DNA of 38,555 nucleotides from a candidate division Zixibacteria bacterium HGW-Zixibacteria-1 (GCA_002838945.1 PGXB01000035.1:1-38555); one strand, 5' to 3'. Positions 1-8,140 are shown, counted from the first letter of the stretch. Notes: generated by a model from the sequence alone, not told the origin. Made by a program: numbers and translations.

Positions 1-84
1 GTTATGAAAAAACTACTGATGATGATCCGGGCAATGTTGAAAAACAATTTACCCTTTAATCCTAACTATGCCCTTGACAGTTAA
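1..84 (+). CDS. IS110-family transposase, C-terminal fragment (contig edge)
   Basis: Frame 1 is open from the first base and ends at TAA 82-84, giving the tail VMKKLLMMIRAMLKNN followed by LPFNPNYALDS. The pattern V-M-(R/K)-K-L-L-x(5)-A-M-L-K-x-N is characteristic of the C-terminus of IS110/IS1111 (transposase_20) DEDD transposases, which normally end with this helix and a short 'ALD...' tail. Only the last 27 residues are present; the rest lies off the contig. The same sequence occurs inverted at the other contig end. Family assignment is by motif recall on a short fragment, so it is moderately sure. Confidence 0.6.
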   Translation, partial: VMKKLLMMIRAMLKNNLPFNPNYALDS

Positions 85-96
85 GACGGTATCTAC
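2..96. repeat. 95-bp terminal repeat, left copy (inverted relative to right end)
   Basis: Positions 2-96 are a base-for-base reverse complement of 38461-38555. Identity stops exactly at position 97. The shared block is the transposase tail plus 12 bases after its stop codon, so base 96 probably marks the 3' boundary of the insertion sequence. The bases next to the two copies differ, which is what two independent insertions would give. IS110 elements lack terminal inverted repeats, so this is read as two copies of one element and not as the two ends of a transposon. Confidence 0.9.
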
Positions 97-113
97 AAGT
101 TTTTATATGTTGA

Positions 114-1118
114 TTATTTCTTGAACCCGAACTTGATGGCGTCCTGGTCGCAGGCTTTGAGACATTCGCCGCAGGAGGTGCAGTCCGGGGCCGCTTTGGT
201 GGTCTCATCGATCAGCCGCGCGATGGTCGGACAGGGGGAGGCGTCAACACAGGTCATGCACAGCGTGCAGGCTTCATGATCGACCCGCACCCGTCCGGGA
301 GCGATTTTCTCCGCCAGCCAGGTCAGGGCGCCGATCGGGCATATCAGGTAGCAGAACGGGCGGTATAATATCAGACTGGCAAGCACCAGAATGGCGAACA
401 TGATAATCCAGGACGCGTTGATATTCCAGTGCAACAGTTCGAAAAAGTTGATCGAGTCATAGAGACTGAAAGCCGAAAAGGCGGTCCAGATCTCGGCGGT
501 GATATCGCCGCCGACATTCTCGGCCAGAAGGGTGATCTGGTCCTTGACGGCGAAAAAGGTTAAAACGAACAGCACCAGAAGGCTCATCCGAACCGTATTG
601 AAAGCGGTAAAATTGAACTGCTTATATTTGAATTTATGCGGAATCTTGTTGATCAGCTCCTGGAGTGCCCCGAGCGGGCAAACCCACCCGCAAAACAGTT
701 TCCTTCCGATCAGGCTGGGGATAAAAATAGCCAGAAAAAGGGCGATAAAGCCGGCAAAAAAGGCCCCGTAGAGAAATTTGAACATGAACAGGTTGATAAT
801 ACCGCACATCGGGCTGGGATGCAGCGGATAGAAAAGCTCCAGGCCGAACAGGACAAACGCGACCGCCATCATGCCAATCCGCACCCAGCGGTTAATCCAG
901 CGGCCCAGAAGAAGCGCCAGCCCCACCAGAGCCATTATTAGAAACAGAAGATATTTACCGTTGAACAGGAAATAGGCCACGCCCGGTTCTTCATCGGCCT
1001 GCTCGTCAACCATCCGGTCGGTCGGAACCGTGCTTACATCGGCCGTCTGCGCCATTAACGAGACAGTGAGAAGCGAAAACAGGCAAAGAGAGAGCAGTAG
1101 TGCAACTGTAAATTTCAT
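114..1118 (-). CDS. NapH-type membrane polyferredoxin (4Fe-4S)
   Basis: 334 aa. A cleavable or anchoring hydrophobic N-terminus (residues 1-23) precedes an exported loop and about five membrane segments. Two CxxxCP motifs, FCGWVCPLGAL (C143, C147) and CYLICPIGAL (C256, C260), are the hallmark of the NapH/NosR/RdxA polyferredoxin family. A C-terminal ferredoxin-like domain follows, with cysteines at 284, 287, 290, 296 and 313, 316, 319, 323, enough for two 4Fe-4S clusters, although the first set is irregular (CTLCMTCVDASPCP). Members pass electrons between the quinone pool and periplasmic reductases. No catalytic partner is adjacent, so the acceptor is unknown. Upstream on its strand is the anion permease, in the same orientation with 65 bases between them. 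Confidence 0.8.
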   Translation of the reverse strand: MKFTVALLLSLCLFSLLTVSLMAQTADVSTVPTDRMVDEQADEEPGVAYFLFNGKYLLFLIMALVGLALLLGRWINRWVRIGMMAVAFVLFGLELFYPLHPSPMCGIINLFMFKFLYGAFFAGFIALFLAIFIPSLIGRKLFCGWVCPLGALQELINKIPHKFKYKQFNFTAFNTVRMSLLVLFVLTFFAVKDQITLLAENVGGDITAEIWTAFSAFSLYDSINFFELLHWNINASWIIMFAILVLASLILYRPFCYLICPIGALTWLAEKIAPGRVRVDHEACTLCMTCVDASPCPTIARLIDETTKAAPDCTSCGECLKACDQDAIKFGFKK

Positions 1119-1126
1119 ACCGGTCT

Positions 1127-1154
1127 AAGATATGAAAACAATTGATTTTGTCAA
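1127..1154 (-). promoter_or_regulatory. Putative sigma70-type promoter for the NapH-like gene
   Basis: On the minus strand TTGACA (1154-1149), a 16-base spacer and TATCTT (1132-1127) lie just before the ATG at 1118. The predicted transcription start would fall almost on the start codon, so the message would be nearly leaderless, which fits the absence of a good Shine-Dalgarno. This is inferred from consensus only. Confidence 0.35.
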
Positions 1155-1183
1155 TAACCTTTGTCGATATAGCGAGTCAATGG

Positions 1184-2398
1184 TCATAACATTCTTATCC
1201 AGAGCCAGACTCCGGCCACGGCCAGGGTGGCCAGAGTGACCGGGATGCCGATTCGCGCGTGCTCGCGCCAGCTTATGTGGATACCGAGCCGGGAAGCCTG
1301 ATCAATCACGATTATGTTGGCAATCGAGCCGACAATGAAAAGGTTGCCGGCCAGAGTCGATGACAGCGCCAGGACCGATCCAGCCATCAGGTGATGGGAT
1401 GTCGGCAGTAACAGCATGACGGCCGGAACATTGGAAACGATGTTGGAAAGGACTACGCTTATTCCGAAAAGGGCAGCCGGATGGTCGGGATTGACCCCGC
1501 CCGATACAAGAGTATTTTTCAGACCGTCGAGGTAACCCGCGGCGCTGAAAGCATAATTCACCACAAACAGGGATATAAACAGCACCAGCAACTGCCAGTC
1601 AACCAGACCGAGCATCTCGCGCGAACGCATGCGGCGCGAGCATAGAAGAATTCCCGCGGCGGCCAGGGCAATAATTTCGCGCGGCCATGGTGATGCCAGA
1701 AACATGACCACCAGAATCATAACAATTATCAACCCTTTGGAAGTCTGCCAGTTACTATGCGGCGGCGATTCGACCGGCCGGGTTTTTCTTACCAGATGCC
1801 ATTTCCCGGCGGTAAAGCGATTGATTATAAGCCAGACTAGCGCCAGCCCGAGCACCGAAGGAATTAACGCATCCCACAAATAGCCTGAAAAAGACAGATG
1901 CAGTATCTGCCCGATAAGAATGTTCTGTGGATTGCCGATCAAGGTCGCGGCCGAGCCGACATTGGCGGCACAGGCCAGTGCCAACAGAAATGGTTTGGGA
2001 TCGAGCTGCCGCCGATCGCAGGCCTCGATCAGCACCGGCGCTACCGCCAGACAGACGATATCATTAGCCAGAACCGCCGAGAGAAGACCGACGGCGCCGA
2101 TAATGAGAGCCAGAAGTGTCGGAGGGGATAGTTCTGTTTTGGCGATATGGCGGATTAGATGTGAATAAAAGCCGCTCAACCGGAATTGGGCCGAGATGAC
2201 CATCAGGCCGAACAATAGCATGATGGTCGGCATATCGACGGCGGCGGCAAAATGAGTCAGGCTGACCCTTCCGGCGATAACCAGGCCGATGGCGCCCAGA
2301 AGCGCCAGCCCCGTGCGGTCGAGCGCCAGTCCGGGGATTCTTCCCAGAATCATCCCCAGATAGACAAAACAGAAAATGACGAGAACCAGAATGTCCAA
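1184..2398 (-). CDS. SLC13/ArsB-like (IT superfamily) anion permease
   Basis: 404 aa, almost wholly hydrophobic with about 10-11 membrane segments. Two family-type motifs are visible: ANDIVCLAVAPVL near residue 111 and NVGSAATLIGNPQNILIG near 145, the substrate-site hairpin signatures of the ion-transporter superfamily (ArsB, YbiR, CitMHS, SLC13). A second repeat near residues 310-360 (SNIVSNVPAVMLLLP, then LAGNLFIVGSIANIIV) completes the inverted-repeat fold. The start is TTG at 2398, preceded by GGAGG (2407-2403 on the minus strand). Substrate cannot be read from sequence. No arsR or arsC is nearby, so an arsenite role has no support from context. Confidence 0.8.
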   Translation of the reverse strand: MDILVLVIFCFVYLGMILGRIPGLALDRTGLALLGAIGLVIAGRVSLTHFAAAVDMPTIMLLFGLMVISAQFRLSGFYSHLIRHIAKTELSPPTLLALIIGAVGLLSAVLANDIVCLAVAPVLIEACDRRQLDPKPFLLALACAANVGSAATLIGNPQNILIGQILHLSFSGYLWDALIPSVLGLALVWLIINRFTAGKWHLVRKTRPVESPPHSNWQTSKGLIIVMILVVMFLASPWPREIIALAAAGILLCSRRMRSREMLGLVDWQLLVLFISLFVVNYAFSAAGYLDGLKNTLVSGGVNPDHPAALFGISVVLSNIVSNVPAVMLLLPTSHHLMAGSVLALSSTLAGNLFIVGSIANIIVIDQASRLGIHISWREHARIGIPVTLATLAVAGVWLWIRML

Positions 2399-2520
2399 TC
2401 CGCCTCCGATAGTGTCATATCAGGGATTGAATATAAAGGCGGGAATTATTTAATGCAAGACAGTAAAAAATCGAGCCGCTCCCGTAATTGTGAAGCGGCC
2501 CGTCAATGGTAATTATTTAA

Positions 2521-2823
2521 TTAGACATACTCCGGTTCATAGTAAACCGGCTCACCCATCTCGGAAAACGAGAAATTGTAGAAGACATTGTGCCCGTTGT
2601 AATCCAGCACCCGTAAGTCATCGGTCTGTTTGACATCATTCATAACCGCCGTAAAATGCGCCCCGTATTTCGATCGAACCAGTTCCTGGTCCAGTTCACA
2701 GGCGATGAATTTCTTGATCCCCTTTGATTCCAGTTTTTCGACCAGACCGGGATCGGTCAGCGAAGCATAGCTGGTGATTATAAGAATGGGGCCGGAACCG
2801 GTAAAGATAATACTGGTTTTCAT
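2521..2823 (-). CDS. Small conserved cytosolic protein
   Basis: 100 aa with no signal peptide or membrane segment. It starts MKTSIIFTGSGPILIITSYA and contains an acidic mixed alpha/beta middle (KGIKKFIACELD, TDDLRVLDYNGHNVFYNF) ending GEPVYYEPEYV. An unusually strong ribosome site, AGGAGGGG, stands about 5 bases before ATG 2823, which suggests real and possibly high expression. It resembles short uncharacterised 'cytosolic proteins' found in assorted anaerobes. I cannot assign a biochemical function. It is monocistronic as far as can be seen, followed by the permease gene. Confidence 0.6.
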   Translation of the reverse strand: MKTSIIFTGSGPILIITSYASLTDPGLVEKLESKGIKKFIACELDQELVRSKYGAHFTAVMNDVKQTDDLRVLDYNGHNVFYNFSFSEMGEPVYYEPEYV

Positions 2824-3025
2824 GACACCCCTCCTGCTAAAATGATCAGGTCAGAAACAACGACACTCTCCAACGGTTCTACGTTTTTTAAGGCGCCTAT
2901 TTGAACGAAAATAGATATTATGGTCATGTTAATTGCAGTGGCTGACTTGTCCATCCATTAAAAGGCTAAAACAAACGATTCGTTCAATACGTCAGATATA
3001 ACGGGCAGCCGAGGCGGTAAATAAT

Positions 3026-4150
3026 ATGATTTTTTTAATGAAAAAATGCAGGATCCGCAGATTCACCGATCTCCCCCTGATAATTATCCTGCTGTTAAGT
3101 ATCTTCTGCGGTGTCAACTCCGGCGAAAAAACAGCCGGCGATTGGAAGGTGGCGTCGCCGCGATCCCAGGGTCTGGATATCGTTATTCTTTCGGGTCTTG
3201 ATGACAAAATACTCGCCGGGGAATATGGCGAGATTCACAGTCTGCTGGTTATCCGTAACGGGTTTCTTGTCTTCGAAAGATATTACCGCGGCTATGATGT
3301 CAACCGATTGCACCGAATCTACTCGGTCACCAAAAGTTTTACATCGGCACTGGTCGGAATCGCCATGGAGCAGGGATATGTCGACAGCCTCGATCATAAT
3401 GTCCTGAGTTTTTTCCCGGAGTACGACAGTTATGCCAATCTGGATGCCGACAAGGAAGCCATCGTTCTCCGGAACATTCTGACGATGCGGATGGGAACGC
3501 ATTGGGATGAATTCACCTATCCGTTCGATGATTCCCGCAATTCCATTTACCAGATAAGAAACAGTGCTGACTGGGTGAAATATGTTCTCGATCAGCCGAT
3601 GGTGGAGCCACCGGGAACCAGGTTTCGGTACAACACCGGGGCGACGATGGTGCTCTCGGGGATACTGCGCAATCAGATCGGTATGCAGGCACAGGAATTT
3701 GCCGATGAGGTTTTGATGAAACCGCTTGGAATCGAGAATTACCAATGGGAAGCCGGTGCGCAGGATTTGACCAATACGGGCTGGGGATTATGGCTGCGGC
3801 CAAGAGATATGGCGCGTTTCGGGCAGATGTACCTTGACGGCGGCAAATGGAACAAAAAGCAGGTTGTCCCGGCTGATTGGGTGGCCGCTTCGACGCATAA
3901 TCATGTACGGATCAACAGTACTTTCAGTTATGGTTACCAGTGGTGGATGATGCCGCTGGAAAATGTCCCCGGTCATATTCCCGCGCCGGATGATATCAAG
4001 ATTTGCTGGGGATACGCGGATCAATTTATTTTTGTAATTCCTGAGTTGAATATGGTGGTGGTTTCGACCGGCGAAAATATTACCGATGAAAGTGATGATG
4101 CGGCTATTGAATTCGTGCCGGAGTATATTGTAAGGGCGGTTATAAAATAG
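3026..4150 (+). CDS. Exported serine hydrolase, class C beta-lactamase/CubicO family
   Basis: 374 aa. A basic N-terminus and hydrophobic stretch (about residues 15-30) form a signal peptide; Cys28 sits near the cleavage zone but the lipobox is poor. The catalytic SxxK is SVTK (S100-K103). The tyrosine general-base motif is FRYNTGA (Y202), preceded by the usual PPGT. The third motif region reads CWGYADQFIFVIPELNMVVV, matching the GGQFIFVxP segment of PF00144 proteins. Such enzymes act on peptides or esters in the periplasm, and sequence does not distinguish esterase, peptidase or beta-lactamase activity. ATG 3026 has GAGGCGG upstream; ATG 3038 is an alternative. It converges with the next gene, with 2 bases between the stops. 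Confidence 0.85.
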   Translation: MIFLMKKCRIRRFTDLPLIIILLLSIFCGVNSGEKTAGDWKVASPRSQGLDIVILSGLDDKILAGEYGEIHSLLVIRNGFLVFERYYRGYDVNRLHRIYSVTKSFTSALVGIAMEQGYVDSLDHNVLSFFPEYDSYANLDADKEAIVLRNILTMRMGTHWDEFTYPFDDSRNSIYQIRNSADWVKYVLDQPMVEPPGTRFRYNTGATMVLSGILRNQIGMQAQEFADEVLMKPLGIENYQWEAGAQDLTNTGWGLWLRPRDMARFGQMYLDGGKWNKKQVVPADWVAASTHNHVRINSTFSYGYQWWMMPLENVPGHIPAPDDIKICWGYADQFIFVIPELNMVVVSTGENITDESDDAAIEFVPEYIVRAVIK

Positions 4151-4152
4151 AA

Positions 4153-4530
4153 TCAGGCATTGACGGTTTGATCGGTTTTCACCCAGGGCAGATTGACCGT
4201 AATTTCTTTGGCGGTGGTGATATGCCGCCGGACCATCGGCTTCAGCTTTTTGGACAGGTACACTTCGATACCGTCGCGATGCTCCTTCGCCGCTTTCGCC
4301 CAGGTCACGTACAGCCCCAGTTCCTTGTAGGCTTGTATTTCCCAGTCGTTTTTGTGGTGGGTCAGACGGTCGCGGATATTCCCCTGACCGACCCTGACAA
4401 CTGCCGGCTTTTTGCCCCCGTGCCAGATTATGTAGACACCTTCAAAGTCGTCGAAGTGAGGGCTGCGCAAATCAAGCGAATTCAACGGGCACCATTTACC
4501 GCTGTTGTACTTGATCCAGTTAAGCTGCAT
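4153..4530 (-). CDS. GIY-YIG-like small nuclease-fold protein
   Basis: 125 aa, soluble. The core GVYIIWHGG, then VVRVGQGNIRDRLTHH, then IEVYLSKKL follows the GIY...YIG...R...H...E order of GIY-YIG endonuclease domains. The first motif is GVY, the second is RVG instead of YIG, the IRDR arginine is present, and Glu of GIEVYL is the candidate metal ligand. The tail, with VNLPW near the end, is typical of stand-alone short members. The altered second motif leaves catalytic activity uncertain. It is convergent with the serine hydrolase and has no functional neighbours. Confidence 0.5.
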   Translation of the reverse strand: MQLNWIKYNSGKWCPLNSLDLRSPHFDDFEGVYIIWHGGKKPAVVRVGQGNIRDRLTHHKNDWEIQAYKELGLYVTWAKAAKEHRDGIEVYLSKKLKPMVRRHITTAKEITVNLPWVKTDQTVNA

Positions 4531-4721
4531 TGCCGCACCTCCGGCATAACCAATTAAGTGAACTTCATTGAATCAAAATGCCCGGGATCGGAACGGATGG
4601 ATTGTTTTAGCCCGGGCCTACCGAACCGGCTCAGGGTCCAATCTGATATAATATGTGTAAAACCGCCCGATCTGTCAATATTTAGCAGCCAAAAAAATGG
4701 GCCCTTGAAATACTTGCCCGA

Positions 4722-4749
4722 TTGACCGCTTTTGGAGTATATTTATAAA
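4722..4749 (+). promoter_or_regulatory. Putative sigma70-type promoter of the first molbindin gene
   Basis: TTGACC at 4722-4727 and TATAAA at 4744-4749 are separated by 16 bases. The gene start is at 4808, with AGGAGG at 4797-4802. Consensus-based inference. Confidence 0.45.
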
Positions 4750-4807
4750 GAATGGTTTTCTGAATTATCTCAGCCGTTATAATAATTATCAAATCAGGAG
4801 GCTTGTC

Positions 4808-5017
4808 ATGAAATATGGAGCCCGTAACCAGTTGGTCGGCAAGGTCACCGAGATCAAAAGAGGCATGGTGATGAGCCAGGTTAAATTCACCATCCCTGAA
4901 GGGGCGCGGATGAGTTCCGTGATAACCGTCGAGTCGCTCGACGATCTGGGCATCAAGGAAGGCGACACGGTCAGGGTTATTATCAAAGCCATTAGTGTGC
5001 TTCTGGTTAAAGAGTAA
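4808..5017 (+). CDS. Molbindin (Mop/TOBE-domain molybdate-binding protein)
   Basis: 69 aa, a single Mop domain. It begins with the family-typical MKYGARNQLVGKVTEIKRG and continues with a VMSQVKFTI strand and EGARMSSVITVESLDDLGI before GDTVRVIIKAISVLLVKE. Molbindins are small cytoplasmic proteins that oligomerise to store or buffer molybdate or tungstate for pterin cofactor synthesis. A strong AGGAGG stands 5 bases before the ATG and a rho-independent terminator follows. All but the first 30 bases of the gene, plus the downstream region, are copied at 10230-10536. Sitting just upstream of a multihaem cytochrome gene, it may belong to an anaerobic-respiration locus, but it has its own promoter and terminator. 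Confidence 0.85.
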   Translation: MKYGARNQLVGKVTEIKRGMVMSQVKFTIPEGARMSSVITVESLDDLGIKEGDTVRVIIKAISVLLVKE

Positions 5018-5144
5018 GTATTGATTTTAATGGCGCCGTTTTCGATAAACGGCGTTATTTTTTGAATTAGAAAAAAGTGCTGACTTGGACTCAATAATTT
5101 CATATTCACCCGTATTTAATGTAGTAATTTTGACTTAAGTCAAA
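4838..5144 (+). repeat. 307-bp direct repeat, copy 1 (molbindin body + terminator + operator)
   Basis: Bases 4838-5144 match 10230-10536 without gaps (constant offset 5,392) with about ten substitutions. Five of these cluster at 5073-5078, between the terminator and the operator. The repeat begins at the GGCAAGGTCACC codons of the Mop domain and ends exactly at the right edge of the TTTGACTTAAGTCAAA palindrome. The two copies bracket the cytochrome and both lipoprotein genes. Confidence 0.92.
5034..5063 (+). terminator. Rho-independent terminator after molbindin
   Basis: The stem CGCCGTTT / AAACGGCG (5034-5041 with 5047-5054) has a five-base loop and is followed by TTATTTTTT. It lies 17 bases past the molbindin stop. 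It separates molbindin transcription from the cytochrome promoter. Confidence 0.8.
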
Positions 5145-5171
5145 GAGCGGGACCATAAAAAATGCTATCAT
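5129..5171 (+). promoter_or_regulatory. CRP/FNR-type operator and -10 box driving the octahaem cytochrome
   Basis: A perfect 16-bp palindrome TTTGACTTAAGTCAAA lies at 5129-5144, with half-sites TTGAC-N4-GTCAA as used by FNR/DNR/NnrR/HcpR-type regulators. A good -10 hexamer TATCAT lies at 5166-5171. If transcription starts 7 bases later (about 5178), the palindrome is centred at -41.5, the classic class II activator position. This predicts induction by anaerobiosis or nitrogen oxides. The regulator gene is not in the window. Confidence 0.6.
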
Positions 5172-5232
5172 TTCCAAGACAATTTTTTGTTGAAAGCCAT
5201 ATACTTAACAGATACAAACTCAGGAGGAGAGT

Positions 5233-6468
5233 ATGCGTAAAATGCTAATGGCTCTGCTGGGGGTGATTTTTATCGCGGCCTCATCGCCCGCCACGACCTG
5301 TGTCGACTGCCATAAGGAGGTCACTCCGAACATCGTCAAGGACTGGCAGTTCAGCAAACACAGCGAAAATGAAATCGGCTGTTCGACCTGTCACGGCGAG
5401 GGGCATCAAACCGCCGCCGATTTCGCCAAAGCCGATATTCCGACACCGACCGTCTGCGCCGACTGCCATGACACCCAGGTGGCACAGTTCAGCAAGGGCA
5501 AGCATGCCGCGGCCTGGGCATCGATGAAAGCGATGCCGACCACGCACATGCTTCCCTATGCCCTCAGCGATGGGATGAAGGGTTGCGGCGGATGTCACAA
5601 GCTGGGCCTGAAGACGGAAGATGAAATCAAGGTACTGAAAGAACAGGGGCATGGCTTTGGGACCGCTTCGTGCGATGCCTGCCATACGCGGCACACTTTC
5701 TCGGTCAAGGAAGCCCAGCAGCCGCAGGCCTGCCAGACCTGCCACATGGGTTTCGATCATCCGCAGTGGGAGATGTACTCATCATCAAAGCATGGTGTCA
5801 GGTATCTTCTCAAGCAGAACGGCACGTTGCATGAAGAAACAGTTGCGCCCACATGCCAGACCTGCCACATGGTTGACGGCAATCACGAAGTGAGGACACC
5901 GTGGGGATTTCTGGCGGTGCGGCTGCCGCTTCCCGAGGATCCGGAATGGAAAGCCGACCAGATTACGATTCTTCAGGCGCTTGGTGTTCTCGACATGGAC
6001 GGCAACCCGACCGAGCGGCTGGATGTGGTGAAGGCGGCCGATGTGGCCCGGCTCGACCAGGAATCATTCGATCGCGAACGCAATAAAATTATCGACGTCT
6101 GTTCGAAGTGTCATTCGAAGAATTTTGCCGTCGGCGAAATCAAAAAGGGTGACGACATGATCAAAGCGGCGGATCATCTGCTGGCCGAAGGCATCCGCAT
6201 CATTGCGGGGTTGTATCAGGACGGCACCCTGGCCAAACCGGAGAGTTATGCCTATCCGTTCCCGGACCTGCTCACGTTCCATGACGCCCCGACCATCATC
6301 GAGCAGACCCTGTTCGAGATGCATCTCAAGCACCGTATGCGTGCTTTCCAGGGCGTGTTCCATGCCAACCCGGATTATGCTCTGTGGTACGGATGGAGCG
6401 AGATGGTGCGGGATTTACAGGAAATCAAGGAACTGGCCGCCGATTTGCGTTTCAAGCACGGGAAGTGA
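5233..6468 (+). CDS. Octahaem cytochrome c, hydroxylamine oxidoreductase (HAO) family
   Basis: 411 aa. A short signal peptide (1-20) is followed by eight CxxCH haem sites at C23, C50, C75, C118, C147, C167, C208 and C290, with a long haem-free stretch between the seventh and eighth and a helical C-terminal tail. This spacing and the tail motif FHANPDYALWYGWSEM fit HAO-like octahaem proteins. Family members oxidise hydroxylamine or hydrazine, or, in the subgroup lacking the tyrosine cross-link, reduce nitrite or hydroxylamine. Tyrosines are present in the tail, but whether one aligns with the P460 cross-link cannot be settled by eye. The gene has AGGAGG upstream and an FNR-type promoter, which favours a reductive nitrogen role. 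No membrane quinol partner is adjacent; the NapH-like gene at 0.1 kb is a conceivable one. Confidence 0.8.
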   Translation: MRKMLMALLGVIFIAASSPATTCVDCHKEVTPNIVKDWQFSKHSENEIGCSTCHGEGHQTAADFAKADIPTPTVCADCHDTQVAQFSKGKHAAAWASMKAMPTTHMLPYALSDGMKGCGGCHKLGLKTEDEIKVLKEQGHGFGTASCDACHTRHTFSVKEAQQPQACQTCHMGFDHPQWEMYSSSKHGVRYLLKQNGTLHEETVAPTCQTCHMVDGNHEVRTPWGFLAVRLPLPEDPEWKADQITILQALGVLDMDGNPTERLDVVKAADVARLDQESFDRERNKIIDVCSKCHSKNFAVGEIKKGDDMIKAADHLLAEGIRIIAGLYQDGTLAKPESYAYPFPDLLTFHDAPTIIEQTLFEMHLKHRMRAFQGVFHANPDYALWYGWSEMVRDLQEIKELAADLRFKHGK

Positions 6469-7012
6469 TTACTGCAAACATTTTGCTGACAAGAAATTTC
6501 GAAAGTTATGCCGGGCGGGTATTTATTCCCGCCGGCCGAAATTTTCAGGGGTAATTATCATTACTACCTGATAACCAGGGAAAGACGGTATTTGCCAGAC
6601 ATTTGCAATATTGTGTTTAAATTAAGGAATTTGCCACCGTGGAGCCGGGCCGCATCCCGGATTATCTTCTGCAAAAATATGCCAATTTTTGACAAAGATT
6701 TTCATTGACAGCTTAGTATAAAAATTACTATAAACAAAATGACGATTTTGACGACAAATATAATATATAATGGAGTATTATTCATATTTTAAGTTAAAAA
6801 AGCGCTTGACAAATAATGGCTTGATAGTTAAGTTTTAAAGGTTGTCGGGCCAACTTTGATATGCAACTTGACAGAATGCCCCATTTTGATAACCAAAATT
6901 ATCATAATAAGGATGATCAATCACGGATGATCCTGAATCTGAAGAATAAAATTCACCAATAGAGATCTGACTCGCCGGAGCCAATTTACTACGGCGTTTA
7001 AAGAGGAGTTGC
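6469..7012. other. 544-bp AT-rich intergenic region
   Basis: No coding sequence is supported. An imperfect GC hairpin (GCCGGGCGGG at 6510-6519 with CCCGCCGGC at 6528-6536) just after the cytochrome gene could end its transcript or be a dispersed repeat. The following 300 bases are AT-rich and carry promoter-like elements. Nothing else is recognised. Confidence 0.6.
6705..6734 (+). promoter_or_regulatory. Possible promoter upstream of the first lipoprotein gene
   Basis: TTGACA at 6705-6710 and TATAAA at 6729-6734 are separated by 18 bases, about 280 bases before the start codon. A second TTGACA at 6806-6811 has no convincing -10. Weak support in an AT-rich stretch. Confidence 0.3.
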
Positions 7013-8140
7013 ATGTCTTCAACAGCCAGAAAAAGGTATTATGTATGGCTGTTATTAATGGCACCATTGATCATTCTTACTTGCAGTAATAACAGCATCG
7101 AACCAATCCCTGCTTCGGCATCAGACTATGATCTGATCTATTTCCCGGGCGGCGGTGGCGGCGCAAGTCCTTATTTATCATTGACTTACTCTACAAGGAC
7201 AGGTGTGGTCCTGGATACGTGCCTGACACCATATTACATTAATGATATGAAATTTATTTCTGACGGCAGCATGGTAATTTACTCTGGAGTTTTATCAGTA
7301 CCACCAACCAACCAGGAATGTGCCATTTGGATCAATAATAATCTTACAGGAGAGACATTGTTTTCCAGTGGGGATTGCCCGGGTGAGCGGCTGGTGCTGG
7401 CGCCGGGCGAGGATTATGTGTTGTCAACGGGCGAAGCTTTTCGACTTTACAGTTTTCCGGCACTCGTTCCAATTTATACGCCGGCTTCAAACCAGGCGAC
7501 CGGCGGAGGCTTTTTGACCTCACCCGGCAAAGCCTATTATTTTTATGACAACAGAGATACTCTTTATACCATCGATTTCAGCAACGCTGCTTTGATTGTC
7601 GAGACGGCCATACCATTAAGAATGAATGGAAATCCTTTTTATCCCAGCAATGCGGCGTTGCATGCTTCCGGGAAAAAACTTGTTTTTATTGAAGGCGATC
7701 CGGCGGGTACTACCGACATTATGATTTTAGATTCCGACAATCTGGGTTTTATAGAGGGCGCCCACGCCGATTGGTGGTACCGGGATATCGAGATTCATCC
7801 CGACGGGAATCGAGTCTTTCTCAGTTGTTATTGGAGCCTATTGGATGATGAATCCAGAAATCGGGTGGATATCTATAATATAGGCTCAGGTCAATTTACT
7901 TCATTCCTTGGCGTTCATGACATCGAGGGGGAAACTGCCTTCCAGCCGCAGCAGATGGTCATAACGCCCGATGGCGGGATGATTTATTTTCGTTCAGGTT
8001 TATATACCGGCGGCATGACGATAACATCCGAATTTACCGCTCTTGGTATAAGCGTCGCATCGCGCCAGCTAATAAATCGGATAAAACCGGAAAATCCTGT
8101 GGCGAGTTTGATAGCGATTGATCCGACAAGGCATGAATGA
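7013..8140 (+). CDS. Putative lipoprotein, beta-propeller-like, paralogue 1
   Basis: 375 aa. The N-terminus has a basic start, a hydrophobic segment and ILTCSNN, a plausible lipobox (Cys near residue 25). The mature part is beta-rich with repeated surface-loop patterns: DGSMVIYSG, PGEDYVLSTG, HPDGNRVFLS and TPDGGMIYFR. These resemble the blades of YncE/WD40-like propellers (x-PDG-x-hydrophobic-hydrophobic-hydrophobic). It is clearly paralogous to the gene at 8712: both start MSSTAR, share DLIYFP/GLIYFPxGGGG, GVHDI and QMVITPDGGM. GAGGAG precedes the ATG. Function unknown; it is probably an outer-membrane or periplasmic surface protein. Confidence 0.65.
   Translation: MSSTARKRYYVWLLLMAPLIILTCSNNSIEPIPASASDYDLIYFPGGGGGASPYLSLTYSTRTGVVLDTCLTPYYINDMKFISDGSMVIYSGVLSVPPTNQECAIWINNNLTGETLFSSGDCPGERLVLAPGEDYVLSTGEAFRLYSFPALVPIYTPASNQATGGGFLTSPGKAYYFYDNRDTLYTIDFSNAALIVETAIPLRMNGNPFYPSNAALHASGKKLVFIEGDPAGTTDIMILDSDNLGFIEGAHADWWYRDIEIHPDGNRVFLSCYWSLLDDESRNRVDIYNIGSGQFTSFLGVHDIEGETAFQPQQMVITPDGGMIYFRSGLYTGGMTITSEFTALGISVASRQLINRIKPENPVASLIAIDPTRHE

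Noticed and set aside
1184-2398. Arsenite pump ArsB of an arsenic-resistance operon
   Set aside because: Only superfamily motifs are visible and no arsR, arsC or arsA gene is adjacent.
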